Shown one piece after another: positions 1 to 10,037 of a DNA stretch of 64,000 nucleotides (position 1 is its first letter; each line of letters opens with the position of its first letter). The DNA lies in the NCBI GenBank assembly GCA_021029095.1, contig JAJOHG010000039.1, positions 62,001 through 126,000 of the forward strand. Direction: 5' to 3'. The DNA comes from Phellopilus nigrolimitatus (Eukaryota; Basidiomycota; Agaricomycetes; Hymenochaetales; Hymenochaetaceae). Under the pieces are notes generated by a model, which searched no databases, was not told where the DNA came from, and saw nothing but the letters and a program-made list of their open reading frames with translations. The position numbers and the translations under genes were made by a program.

Positions 1-364
1 TCCGCATCCTCCGTTGTCATTCACGATTGCCCACGGCACACTGCCAGCTCAAATCACCTCCTAAATGCATTGTATCTCATGTAGATTTCGCGGCGGGGCA
101 GTTATCGGACTTGTGACCGAGCTTGAAAATGTGGTCAGGGCTACAGGTTGCATCACGTGACAGCAGTGCAAAGCAAACGGTTAATCTCAAATCGACTGTG
201 TATACATTGTATTTTCATCATATATTTATAAAAAATGGGCTTTTAGAGTTAGACAACCTGTTTGGTCTCTTCTTAAGTGAATGCAACGATGTGGACCCTC
301 GGACGGCGCGGACGGGAACTACCTTCCTTAATTAGGGGGGCCGTAGACTTTCTACACCCACCTG
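1..364. mobile_element. Element C, copy 1 (MITE cut by window edge)
   Basis: Right-hand part of a short non-autonomous element, also present complete at 27269-27672. The two copies align along most of this stretch (CTCCGTTGTCATTCAC block, CAAACGG block, CTTCCTTA near the end). It ends in the inverted terminal repeat whose outer bases are AGACTTTCTACACCCACCTG, followed by TA at 365-366. The left terminus lies outside the window. It has no coding capacity. A TA target duplication suggests the Tc1/mariner group, but no transposase is visible. Confidence 0.75.
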
Positions 365-853
365 TAGTTCCATCGGCCACGGCAAAATCAAAGACTAAGA
401 TCCACCTTCCCGAACATTTCTTAGGGTAAGACCGTAGAACCAGAAATTTTCGATCACAGCAACCCCACGTAAAGTACAGTCCACCCGACCACGAAACGAA
501 TGCAGCGAATCAATTTCTAGCGTTCCTCTCACTCCTCTAGAATCTCACGAACGAAGACACTCAGACACCTTCCAAGCATAAACGATTACCGAATATTTCA
601 TATTCAACACACTTTCCAGGGAAAAAGTAATAACAAAGAACATCGCTTTATAAAGAGGCACTCGTATTCCTACGGCTTGTTGTACACTAACACATTAATC
701 AAGCATGAATGGAAGACGTTGCGTGCAGGGAGGTACGGGTAAAAGGGTCAAGCGAAACCCGAAGGTATAACGACGAAGGGTATTAGGGGGGATTCATCGT
801 CTACGGAACACGAATAAGTCTCAAACTCCAAACAAAAACTAGATTCAACTTAC
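365..853. other. Intergenic, nothing identified
   Basis: This AT-rich stretch lies between the element C copy and the 3' end of the secreted repeat-protein gene. I see no reading frame, RNA gene or repeat I can support; it probably contains the 3' UTR of the minus-strand gene. Confidence 0.5.
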
Positions 854-1942
854 TTAGAGAGCAATGTTAAGGACACCGCCGAGCGTGTTGAAGGCAAGCT
901 GGGTGAGGGTCGGGACAAGGGAGCCGATCAGGGGAACGAGGTCGGTGAGGAGACCGTCGACAACGCTGAGGACACCGCTGACGAGGTCCGACAAGGTCTT
1001 GCCAACCGTGGCGAGGACGGGGCCGAGGATGGAGAGGTCACCACCGACGAGCTTGAGCACAGCGCCGAGAGCGTTGACAACGAGCTAATAACGATTGAAA
1101 ATCAGGCGGGTGTATGTTGATTAGATGGCCGGAAAACGAACCGTCAAGACGTTGGCCAAGAGCTTCGCAACCTCGGTGACGGCGACCTGTGCGGTACCGT
1201 CGACCGAAGCGAGGATGGTCGCAACCGGAGCACCGACGAGCTTCTTGATGTCAGAAACCGCCGTACCGACGATGTCGACAACCTGGTTAAGGAGGGGCTG
1301 GACAGTCGTGTTCGTGCAGTTGTCACCGGTAAGCGAGTCTATGCAACACGATATATCAGCAAAATCTCCGAAAGGAAGAAACGGAGTAAACTCACTGAGC
1401 TTGCCAATAACAGCCGAGAGGTCGTTCGTCAGGGTGGTAAGAATCTTGGGTACGGAGGCGAGTTGGTCGTCACGGGCGAGAATGCTGTTGTCCTTGACCT
1501 CGGCATCAACGAGACTGCGGGCAAGGATGTCATTCTTCTCGACATCGGCATCGATGAGATCACGGGCGAGGATGTTGTTGTTCTCGACGTCGGCGTCAAT
1601 GAGACCGCGGGCGAGGATGTCGTTGTGTTCTACGTCGGCGTCAATGAGACCACGAGCGAGGATGTCGTTGTGTTCTACGTCGGCATCAACGAGGCCACGG
1701 GCAAGGATGTCGTTGTGCTCGACATCGGCGTCAATGAGACCACGAGCAAGAATGCTGTTGTCCTTAACCTCAGCGTCGACGAGACCGCGGAGACCGATCT
1801 TGTTGTTCGTGACCTCGGCATCGATGAGACCACGGACGCCAACAGCCACAGGGACGGCGGCAGCAATGTCAATGGGAGCAGCAGCGGAGAATACGGAGAA
1901 TGCAGCCGTAGCGGCGATGGAGAGGATGCTGAAAGAGTGCAT
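854..1942 (-). CDS. Secreted protein with eight 15-residue tandem repeats
   Basis: Predicted 324 residues; exons (minus) 1942-1396, 1338-1142, 1084-854, with two 57-nt introns. Residues 1-22 form a typical signal peptide, so the product should enter the secretory pathway. Residues 37-156 are eight contiguous copies of a unit close to GLIDADVEHNDILAR; the outer copies are the most divergent. The C-terminal half is hydrophobic and helix-like, rich in Val, Leu and Thr, with an N-glycosylation sequon (NCT) and no large cysteine framework, so it is neither a hydrophobin nor a classical cysteine-rich effector. A TATA-like box lies about 117 bp upstream. I do not recognise the family. The periodic LAR at each unit end could suggest a processed repeat precursor, but no dibasic kexin sites separate the units. 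Confidence 0.75.
1475..1834 (-). repeat. Tandem 45-bp coding repeat, eight units
   Basis: Direct 45-bp repeats encode the eight 15-residue units of the secreted protein. Middle units are nearly identical in nucleotide sequence, outer units more diverged, which suggests expansion by slippage or unequal crossing-over. The repeats also keep the opposite strand open for more than 800 bases; I treat that as a by-product. Confidence 0.85.
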
Positions 1943-2058
1943 TTTGATTTAGGATCAAAGAGTGTGGGGGTAGAGGGAGAAGGGGGGAGTCGTTGGGTGG
2001 TTGCGAAAGCAGAAAAAGACTGAAAGTCGATGAAAGAACGCGACACAGCACGCCAGGA

Positions 2059-2065
2059 TTTTATA
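2059..2065 (-). promoter_or_regulatory. TATA-like box of the repeat-protein gene
   Basis: TATAAAA on the minus strand, about 117 bp before the ATG at 1942. Spacing is plausible for a fungal core promoter; no experimental support. Confidence 0.4.
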
Positions 2066-2972
2066 CCTTCCTATGTTTGTTTGTTCATCTATTTTTTGCC
2101 GGTCACGGAAGCGTCGCATATTTCCGCGAAGAGCAGAATTTTAGCGATATCAGGGATCGCGAACTCGAGAATGTTCTGCTCCACATCGAAGATGGTCGGT
2201 TACATGAAACGAGATGGACATGCCCAAGCACGCTCTCAAGGACCTGCCCAAGTTGGAAGTTTGGAAGTAGCCGACCATCTTCTCTGAAACAAGCGACGAT
2301 TGGCGTTGCCTGTTGGGGAAATGTTTTGTATCCATAAGCGAGCCAACCCGCTAATTGACCGTGACGGAAAATGCCATGACGTCGAAGCAAATAAACTTCG
2401 AAGATCGACTTCGATGAATGGCATCCTAAAAATTTTCGAAGCTTACGCGAGAAGCTAAAGCTTGATTTTTGATCCCAGGCTGTTCCTCCAGCGTTGAGAC
2501 GATTTCACTTGGGAAGAGCATCTGCAGACAGGCAGGTAAAGCTTAGTAGGTGTTTTGAACATATCCCGCATCAGAGAGACCGGAGAAAACTTCAGGAAGT
2601 AATATAAGTGGGGCGGTTTTTTCGCGGACCGTAGAGAAGGCGACGATGGAGTACCGATAGTACCGAAAGGAGTTTCCATTCCGAACTCGCTTGTTGCACA
2701 AATCTATATTACTTCCTGCCGAGCCGAGTGTTCGCCTTGTTCTCTTGACAAGATCGGCGACGTCGCGAAAATCCCTGAAGATGAGCACTTTCTTGTCTGC
2801 AAAAGACAGGTGAGAAATAAGAATGAAAGTCGAAGTAAATACACGATATGTAAACCTACAGTCGAAGTGGATTATAATCAATAACGTGGGAAACGATAAC
2901 AAGGTCGAACTCACGGCGTGGACAGGGAAACATACACGTACGTACGTACGTACGTACATAAATATCACATGT
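2066..2972. other. Intergenic between repeat protein and RAD17
   Basis: No gene supported. Holds a short (ACGT)n microsatellite at about 2937-2957 and a few weak short inverted repeats around 2170-2290. Reading frames here are short and show no family features. Confidence 0.5.
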
Positions 2973-5655
2973 TTAAAAATCCCGAATATCGTCATCCAAC
3001 AACCATGTTCCGCCTTCATCGCTCGCACCACCGGGTACAGCAACGCGTGGCGGAACATCGTCGTCTATAGGCACCTCGTATTCATACTTGTCATCACCAT
3101 TGTCACCGAGCACGGCCGTTTTCGAGGTTTCTGAGTTGGCGTAGATGAGAGTAGAAAACGTCGAATGCGCAGGAGGTACACCGTCGCCTACTTCCATAGA
3201 AGAAAAAAGACAGTTAAAGCACCGCATCAATAGACAAAGAACTTGTTTGCCAGCCGCACCTCTTTTCCCAGCCTTCAAGACCGCGCCCATCTCCTGCACA
3301 ATTTCTGCCTTCGCCCACCTCACACTCCCTGAGTCTTGAAGCCACCTCCATACATCGCCGACCGCATCGTCCGCTTTCCGTGTCTTCTTTAAAACTTCGA
3401 AGAACTCCGGTTTATACATCTTCTGCGAGCGACGCGACACCGGCGTGGGGAGAGCGTGTAAAGTTCCAAGTGTTAAGAGATGGAATTGATGCGGATTTGT
3501 TTGATACCACTGTACAGAAATCGAAAAGCTTTTTTAATACTGCCTTCTTAAGAAAGAAGATTACGAACGTGTTCTCCTCCGCTCGAATCAATCCAGCTCA
3601 GGCAGTCGCTCAGTTCCCCGCATTCATCAACATCATCGCAGAATTGGGTGTAGTTCTGATGAATATAGAGCGAGAACAAACCAGAATCGATCGGCGAATC
3701 CGCGTAAAGAGTCTGGGACATCAACTGATCAGTCTTCGCGCGGTGCCGCGCAGTTCACATAATCATATGGCTCACGTCGACATCTATCCTGCTTGTTCTC
3801 CTCTTGTGTTCGGCCAGCCAAAGAGGTAAAGATGATGGATCTTTGAGTCTCGAATCCGCCTCCTGCTCGCGTAATTTATCCTTCGCCGAGGCGGATGCGC
3901 TTGGGGGATCGCCCTTCCCTACAACTCAAATTAGCTAGCTAAACGCAAAAAGGTAACAACGCAGGCAACATGCTTTTGTTATAGAGAATTTTCCCCATCA
4001 TATGGAAGAGTGCGAGCGCTTGCTCTCGCCTGGTCACAGCCTCCATCCTTTCCGGTATGTTAACAGATAAGCTGCAAAAGACAGACGTACAGAAAGAACA
4101 GGCTCACAGTGCTCTTGTTCCGGAGCCTGCGTTCTTCCTCTTCCCTTTCGTAGACTTCCCTTTCCCGTGCTGTATGGAACTGTCAAAGACGCAAGCAAAC
4201 TGAAGTGCCATAACTGCGCTTCGAATGTCGCCATTAGACGTCTCGACTATGATGCTCAAATCTTCCTTGGTCGGGCGCCTGTTTTGCGGAACTTCTAAGT
4301 CCGCGTAGTGTCTGGCCAGTATTTCTTGCAGTGCACGAAGCATGAGAGTGGGGGCGATGGGATTAAACCTAATGAACGTATTTCAGCGATGATAATATGC
4401 AGATAAACGAAATAGCTCCGTACTCAATCTGCCTGACAAATGGTCCACCTATAAAGTTCGGCGGCAAGACAGTCCGAATGTCTACGGTCTCTCGCGCCGT
4501 CAGGTAACTCCCTCCGCCATGCGAAAGCCTCTCGTCCCTGACATCCCCACGCGTCGATGCGTCGCTGATAATAATAATCATAGGCGTGCTTGCAGGTGTA
4601 GCTACGAAAGACTCCAATGCTGCGTGAACCACAGCCTGCGTAGGTTGGTGCAGAATATTGGGAAGGTCCTCTAGAAGTATGACCTGTCTTCTTGTCTGGG
4701 AAGAACTTGAAATAGAAGAGGAAGCAGTAGATGTCGGGAATCGTGTCTGAGAAGGTGCGCTCAACATAGCAGGTCGACTGGAAGCTCCTGATAAGGTTCG
4801 ACACGATGCAGCTCTGGTAAGGAACGTCTCGAATTTTTGGTTGAGAGTCTCGCGTTCTGAGTAAGATGTGTCATTAGTTTCAGACCAATACTGGCATGGT
4901 GTACACACCATAGTTTTCTTCCGTGTAGCTTTCCTCCACCGAACTTCGCCACTCGGAGATTTCAAACCCTATCTCCTCTGCCAGAACACGGACAGTAGTT
5001 GTTTTCGCCGTCCCCGCAAGCCCAGTAAGCACAAGTATACGCTAAGCATAGATTAGTTCTCAAGATCGCAGCACAAATACAAGCACTTACGCGGTACTTC
5101 TTCAACTTTCCAGTCGGCCCTCCGTCAAAGGCTTCTTGTAACCATCGTCGCACGTCTTCGACCTTTCTCTTGTGTACAGCCAGTTCTGCCTGGCGTAAAA
5201 GCATGTTGAGAACTGCTTCATCATAGAGTTCAAAAAGTACATACCTCTGATCGAGGCTCGTATCTGTCGACCCAAAGACGGTCATCTCCTACAGACGGGT
5301 CGATGAGCGATACATAGTACTGCGGACTGAGAACCTACCAGAAGGGCGTTGGGACTCCGGCACGTCTTCGTCGGAGTCATCAATCAAGATAGCGACCTCT
5401 TGCTTGGGCTTCTCCTTTGCTTTACCTTTGCCTGAAAGGTCAAATGCAGGAGGTCTTGACACCTAATTCCTAACAAAGAATCAACTAAAGCGCGAAGAAA
5501 CGAGTAGATGGATTTTAACAGACTGATAGCAACGGTTTCAGAGTCTTTCGTTTAACGACGATGTCGGTTGGACGGAGGTTAGATTTGCTAGTCTTCTGCT
5601 TTAGCATTTGGTTGCTTAAAGAGCTCGACGTATTCTTCGTCGATTTTGGCGCCAT
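2973..5655 (-). CDS. RAD17: Rad17-like checkpoint clamp loader
   Basis: Predicted 682 residues in 12 exons (minus): 5655-5520, 5431-5339, 5288-5245, 5189-5091, 5041-4909, 4856-4424, 4368-4108, 4071-3974, 3918-3776, 3712-3569, 3509-3260, 3187-2973; all phases close. Rad17 with RFC2-5 loads the 9-1-1 clamp at damaged DNA in the nucleus. Seen: LWVDRYEP near the N-terminus, a Walker A-like GLAGTAKT at 131-138, VILLED Walker B (227-232) followed by LPN as in Rad17, ALALFHMMGKILYNK, and the C-terminal DDVDECGELSD and FHLLTLGTLHALP blocks typical of the family. Oddities: the Walker A residue before Lys is Ala instead of Gly; the intron at 3919-3973 begins with GC; the intron at 4072-4107 is only 36 nt. 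Single copy, outside the duplicated island. Confidence 0.9.
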
Positions 5656-5763
5656 TTACAAGATGTAAGTTGCTTGGAAGCCACGAAAGCAGCACATGTC
5701 ACAAGTGACAGACGCGTCTACACGCAGTAAACATAGTCAAATATTTTCTGAATCTAATACTAG

Positions 5764-6354
5764 TCATATACATTGCATATCTTTTCTTTTTTCTTTTCTT
5801 GGGGCTCCATCTCCATTGCCAGCGAAAGCAGAGAAAATACTTGTGGCCTTGCAATTTTGGTGAGCTCGATCACATGTCTTGCGAGTCGGCCTTTGTCCAT
5901 ACATTTGAGCTCGTTTGCAGAAGACGAAATTGATACGTGCCAGGAAGCGTGCAAGAAACTCATCGAATGACTCCTCCATATTTACGGCGTCTCTGAAAAA
6001 CACGCACTTGTCGTTGACTGCCCAGTAATTTCGCCTGGTCAGTGGGTTTTCATTGAGCTTGACGGCGGAATGGATTCGGAGACCGCCCGCGAGTACCTCG
6101 TTCTCAAGTCTAGTATACCGGGCCGCTGCTCTGCACCATCTGTTTTGGGACCACACATTTCCGGCCAGGAGAAAGAGACCCCTGGATTCCTGCCCTTCTA
6201 CGTTTGTGAGCAGTATCCCCATTTTCCTTGATCCCCTAAAATCTTTCTCCGTGAAGACAACATAGACCGACATAGTTTCGAGTTTCGACATGTCAAATGA
6301 CCTAGGTATCACGTCAAATGGCCTGGAGATTATGGCCCATGTTGACTGGATCAT
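5764..6354 (-). CDS. Hypothetical protein, 196 residues
   Basis: One open frame, most likely starting at the ATG at 6354; a second ATG at 6273 would remove 27 residues. It is lysine- and arginine-rich near the C-terminus, with no signal peptide, membrane segment or domain I recognise. A possible donor (GTATCA) and acceptor near the 3' end would alter the C-terminus. It lies just upstream of RAD17 in the same orientation, with about 110 bp between them. Treat as a prediction only. Confidence 0.4.
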   Translation of the reverse strand: MIQSTWAIISRPFDVIPRSFDMSKLETMSVYVVFTEKDFRGSRKMGILLTNVEGQESRGLFLLAGNVWSQNRWCRAAARYTRLENEVLAGGLRIHSAVKLNENPLTRRNYWAVNDKCVFFRDAVNMEESFDEFLARFLARINFVFCKRAQMYGQRPTRKTCDRAHQNCKATSIFSAFAGNGDGAPRKEKRKDMQCI

Positions 6355-7615
6355 CTTTGTCTATAAGGAGTATTTGCTTTTCTTGGATTGTTGTAAGTTT
6401 TTCTGTGTTGACGGCTGAAAGCCCTGCGCTGTTTTACATACTCAGAGTCCCGCCATAACATTGCGTACAGTTACCTTTGCGCACGGACGGTCTTCAAATT
6501 TGACGCACATCAAAGGACATTGGATATGCTAGTGGTAACTATATTGCAGAACTGCGAGCGTCTACACTGGCCGTCGTGCCGCGACCGTGACGACGGTATC
6601 GATGCAAACAAAGAGAAAGCCACAACGGCGACTCGAGAACTGCTGCCTCGTTACCGTGCCGGGAAAAATAGCAATTTTATCCTCCTGGCGACGCAAGCAG
6701 CAAAATATGCCCGTGCATAGCGATGGCAAAGGAGACGGTGGTCAGGCCGGTTGCAGGACTAAAAAGATGAATAACCCAGTAAAGAGGTTCACGCGACGTT
6801 CGCAAATCTAACGAATCAAATCATTCAGGACCAGGTCCGGGCGCTTCGGTCAAACTTCTGTTACACACTACTCCCAATCATGGTATACGCAATAACGCCG
6901 AAGAGTGTGTCCTTGACGTGTCGCACGGAAGTGCGAATCGACCGCTTTGCGACGGGCGGGAATGTATATATTCGGAAAATGGATTCTACGATCGCTCCTT
7001 CGGCTCGAAACCACTTCGTCCGGTCAGCTTCTCATTGGGACATGACACTCTCAGTGCCCTGTGGCTCGCGACGTACGACAACTTGGGTGAGGAGCTACTG
7101 CGTCGCATAGCATATTACAATTTGGTGTGGTCGCAAAATCTCATGCTTATATCAAAACGAAGGAGTATTCAGCGCAGGCCATTTGACGGCTACTTAGCTA
7201 GCGCTGCTATTCACAAGAATGCCAAATACGTTTATTTCAATAATTTCACCTGTATTCAAAAGAATTGAGTTATCGACCAATTTATGTAAAACTTATTGCA
7301 TGTAATGAGCTTTGTTGTCCTGTGCAAGTTCCGAATTATAATTCACGGAGCGAAAAAGCACCACAATTCTACGACGCATTACTTGCGAAGGTCCGTACTC
7401 ACGGATGCGGCGCACAATCAAAATGTAGACACTGTTGTTTCTTCTCTCAAATTTTTTTCTTCTTTTTGAAAACTACATGAGGGATTGCATTGTTGCTAGT
7501 GGCGTTTGTTACTCGAAGCATCTTTGCTTCGTCGGATCGTATTGGCACAGTACAAAATACAATATGTACGTTCTTCTGCAAAGACGCAGTAATAGGAAAC
7601 TAGGGAGTCACCAAC
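6355..7615. other. Intergenic, nothing convincing
   Basis: About 1.3 kb without a supported gene. An open stretch of about 116 codons on plus (6918-7268) shows no start context, splice partner or recognisable family. No repeat shared with the rest of the window was seen here. Confidence 0.45.
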
Positions 7616-9352
7616 TCAGAACGCCTTGTCCACATCAATCACCAACGCACGATATCCGACGTTCCCGGGTTGCTGACTATGCAGGTGGTACTCGGCCAAC
7701 ACCTCCTGCGTGCCATATTTCACCTCGCTCAAGACAGGCCGAATGAGCTTCTCGCGCGTGAGGAATGCCACCGAGGCGGAATATATGACCTGTGTATTCG
7801 TATCCTCACGGTACTCAACCACGGATGTGATCGGGCTGTACCAGTTGTCGCCGCGGTCCTTCCCGTACTCCCACACCTGCTCGACCGTGCGCCTTTCCTC
7901 GTCGATTCGGTACTCGACCGCACGGCTGTAGTTCCCTTGGAGCTTCGTCGGCGCAAACGCGCGGCCCCATCCGTTGTCAAACACGGTCAGAGTGCCCTTA
8001 CTCGTTAGCCACGCGGTGTGCTGCGTCCACGACCAGTCAAAGCCGTTTGCGTAACGTCCATTTTCCAATAACGTGAGCGGCGAACCCTGCGCGTCCACCG
8101 GAGTCAGCACTTTCTCCGCGAGAGCCGTTGTCCATCCCTGCGGGTCTGCGAGGATCCATTTCACTTGCTTGTCTCGCATGATCTTGATGACGCCCTGGTG
8201 GCGCGCGGAGACAACGATACTGTCGTCCACGGGATCATGCGCAATAGAATTGACGTGTGCCCAGTTGCGCCCGATTCCAACGCCAGGAATATCGCCAAAT
8301 GGCAAGCCCTCGCCTTCGAGCTTTTCATTTTCGGCCAGACTGTCGGTCTTTCTCGCGCCCTCGGGGAGTAGTATGCTGACGTTACCAAGGGTGTGGAGAA
8401 GTGCATCGCGATACGGGTCGAGAATGGAGCCAAGATCCCAGAAGTCAAGCACATCCCCATCTGAGTTTACCTCGATGATATGATCGCGTATGGAGCGCAC
8501 CTGCTGCTTACCATCTGTGCGGCGGTAATCGCTCGTACCGACACGTAGCACGTAAGTTCCCTTGGTCGTCTCGCGAATTTCGTGAGAGAAATCCGCGAAT
8601 TTTGCAGGCAGTGTACGCTCCCAGACCGGTCGCCCGAGTAAATCGTACTTGTAGTAGCGCTGACCCTGGCCGAAGATGATTTTGCCATCGCTCGTTTGCT
8701 GGAAGCCCATGGTCGCGCCGAGACCTTCCTTCGACGTCGAGTCGTGGATCTGCTCGATATCCATGTACCACCGCACGTCGCCCTGGCTGTCCGCGATCCA
8801 GTTGATACCCACGGAGTCCCACTCCGCCGCACCGCCTTGCGGCGCATTCCACTTGAATAGACGATTGCTGCCTGGGACTTGGGAGAGGAGGTGATTGAAG
8901 AGGTAGAGACGACCTTTCAGTTGAGGTGCAACTTTCACCGGTTCGACGCGAGGCAGCGCCCCTCCAGTCTGACCGGCAACGATAGGCAGGCGCACTGCAG
9001 GTGCGTAGATGGTATATCGCTCGCGGACGCGCTCTCCCTTCAGCGTATACGCCACCTCGACTTTGTTGCTGTATTCCGGATACAGGCCGAAAACAGGGAT
9101 GCCTCCATGTGTCCATAACGCGCTGTTCGAGACTGGATAGTCGATGTTCACACCCGTCTCGCCCTTGCCGACGACGCGCACGCGGGCATCCGAGATGGTT
9201 TGACCGCCGTCGCGGATGACGGCAGTGAGCGGGGCGAGGCGATATGGGTTGTTTACGATTGCGCCGAGGCGGGTGACGGTTGTGTCCGGAATCTCTGCGG
9301 TGATGCAAGCACCCTCTGGAAGGGCAGTTTCGTCGACGGCTGCTTCGCTCAT
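7616..9352 (-). CDS. Arylsulfate sulfotransferase, bacterial AssT type, intronless
   Basis: Predicted 578 residues in one exon. AssT enzymes transfer sulfate from one phenolic sulfate ester to another phenol through a sulfo-histidine intermediate, without PAPS. Residues 20-125 fit the N-terminal beta domain and the rest a propeller-like ASST domain. The active-site set of Escherichia coli AssT (His252, His356, Arg374, His436) has matches in order at H257 (SHEIR), H366 (NWAHVNS), R384 (SARHQ) and H445 (TQHT), with closely similar spacing. It differs from the periplasmic bacterial enzyme in lacking a signal peptide and the cysteine pair near the last histidine; its only Cys is at position 16. 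That suggests a cytosolic enzyme that does not need disulfide maturation. The absence of introns among intron-rich neighbours suggests bacterial ancestry, but this has not been tested by phylogeny. Confidence 0.85.
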   Translation of the reverse strand: MSEAAVDETALPEGACITAEIPDTTVTRLGAIVNNPYRLAPLTAVIRDGGQTISDARVRVVGKGETGVNIDYPVSNSALWTHGGIPVFGLYPEYSNKVEVAYTLKGERVRERYTIYAPAVRLPIVAGQTGGALPRVEPVKVAPQLKGRLYLFNHLLSQVPGSNRLFKWNAPQGGAAEWDSVGINWIADSQGDVRWYMDIEQIHDSTSKEGLGATMGFQQTSDGKIIFGQGQRYYKYDLLGRPVWERTLPAKFADFSHEIRETTKGTYVLRVGTSDYRRTDGKQQVRSIRDHIIEVNSDGDVLDFWDLGSILDPYRDALLHTLGNVSILLPEGARKTDSLAENEKLEGEGLPFGDIPGVGIGRNWAHVNSIAHDPVDDSIVVSARHQGVIKIMRDKQVKWILADPQGWTTALAEKVLTPVDAQGSPLTLLENGRYANGFDWSWTQHTAWLTSKGTLTVFDNGWGRAFAPTKLQGNYSRAVEYRIDEERRTVEQVWEYGKDRGDNWYSPITSVVEYREDTNTQVIYSASVAFLTREKLIRPVLSEVKYGTQEVLAEYHLHSQQPGNVGYRALVIDVDKAF

Positions 9353-10037
9353 CTTGACGGGGGGTGTTCAATGACATCCATTACCAAGCTGTATCTCGCA
9401 GCGATCACAAGCGAGCTATCCATGGCGAACATCTGGCGAATTCGAGCAAGGGAATGACGCGAGACATCGCAAGTAATTCCCAAGGAACCTTCCAAAAGTT
9501 GCTGTTGGGATGGACCAAGAAACGCGAAAATGTGGCTGGATATAAACACCAGCGAGCTCCTTCCTTCCTTCAGAGCAAAGGAGGGAAGGGGATGGCAGGA
9601 AGAAGAAATAAAAAACGCTTGTGCCATTACCACACTCCTATCGTTAGCAGATAAAGATTGCCACGTGTCAAAAAGGTAGATGTATGAAAGTCATGCTCGA
9701 AAGCTGGGAGAAACTATTTCACATAATGAACATTGTAAACAGCGTCAGTAAACCTCTTGTCTTTTGCACTCAAGACGGAAACGAATAAGAAAAAGCAAAT
9801 TATTCGCATAGAATGAGAAGATCGGGGAAGATAGGTCTATGGGAAAAGAATACATCACTTAAAGAGAGGAAGGCGGTGTTCAGAAAAAGACACATCGTAA
9901 TAAAGGAATGCGAATTATCGTTAGAGCGAATTGGATGAGGGCGTTATAAGAAATAAAGTTAAACAAAGGAGATTTTAAGGCACAGCATCTTGCGTTTCGT
10001 TTGAGGCCGCAGAACTGGACGACAAGCAAACTTCAGC
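9353..10037. other. Intergenic: sulfotransferase promoter and kinase 3' end
   Basis: A TATATCC-like box sits near 9540, about 185 bp before the sulfotransferase start. The stretch 9650-10000 is AT-rich and shows nothing further. Confidence 0.4.

Noticed and set aside
1475..1834. Regular 45-bp repeats suggest a CRISPR array
   Set aside because: There are no spacers; repeats are contiguous, in frame and coding, in a eukaryote.
1125..1952. Open frame of 275 codons antisense to the secreted repeat protein, and a second one at 1463-2023
   Set aside because: Produced by the 45-bp repeat and GC-rich third positions of the minus-strand gene; no splice structure, no domain.
5764..6354. Reading this ORF as an extra 5' exon of RAD17
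   Set aside because: RAD17 has a good ATG at 5655 after a stop-containing leader, and no splice joint links the two.
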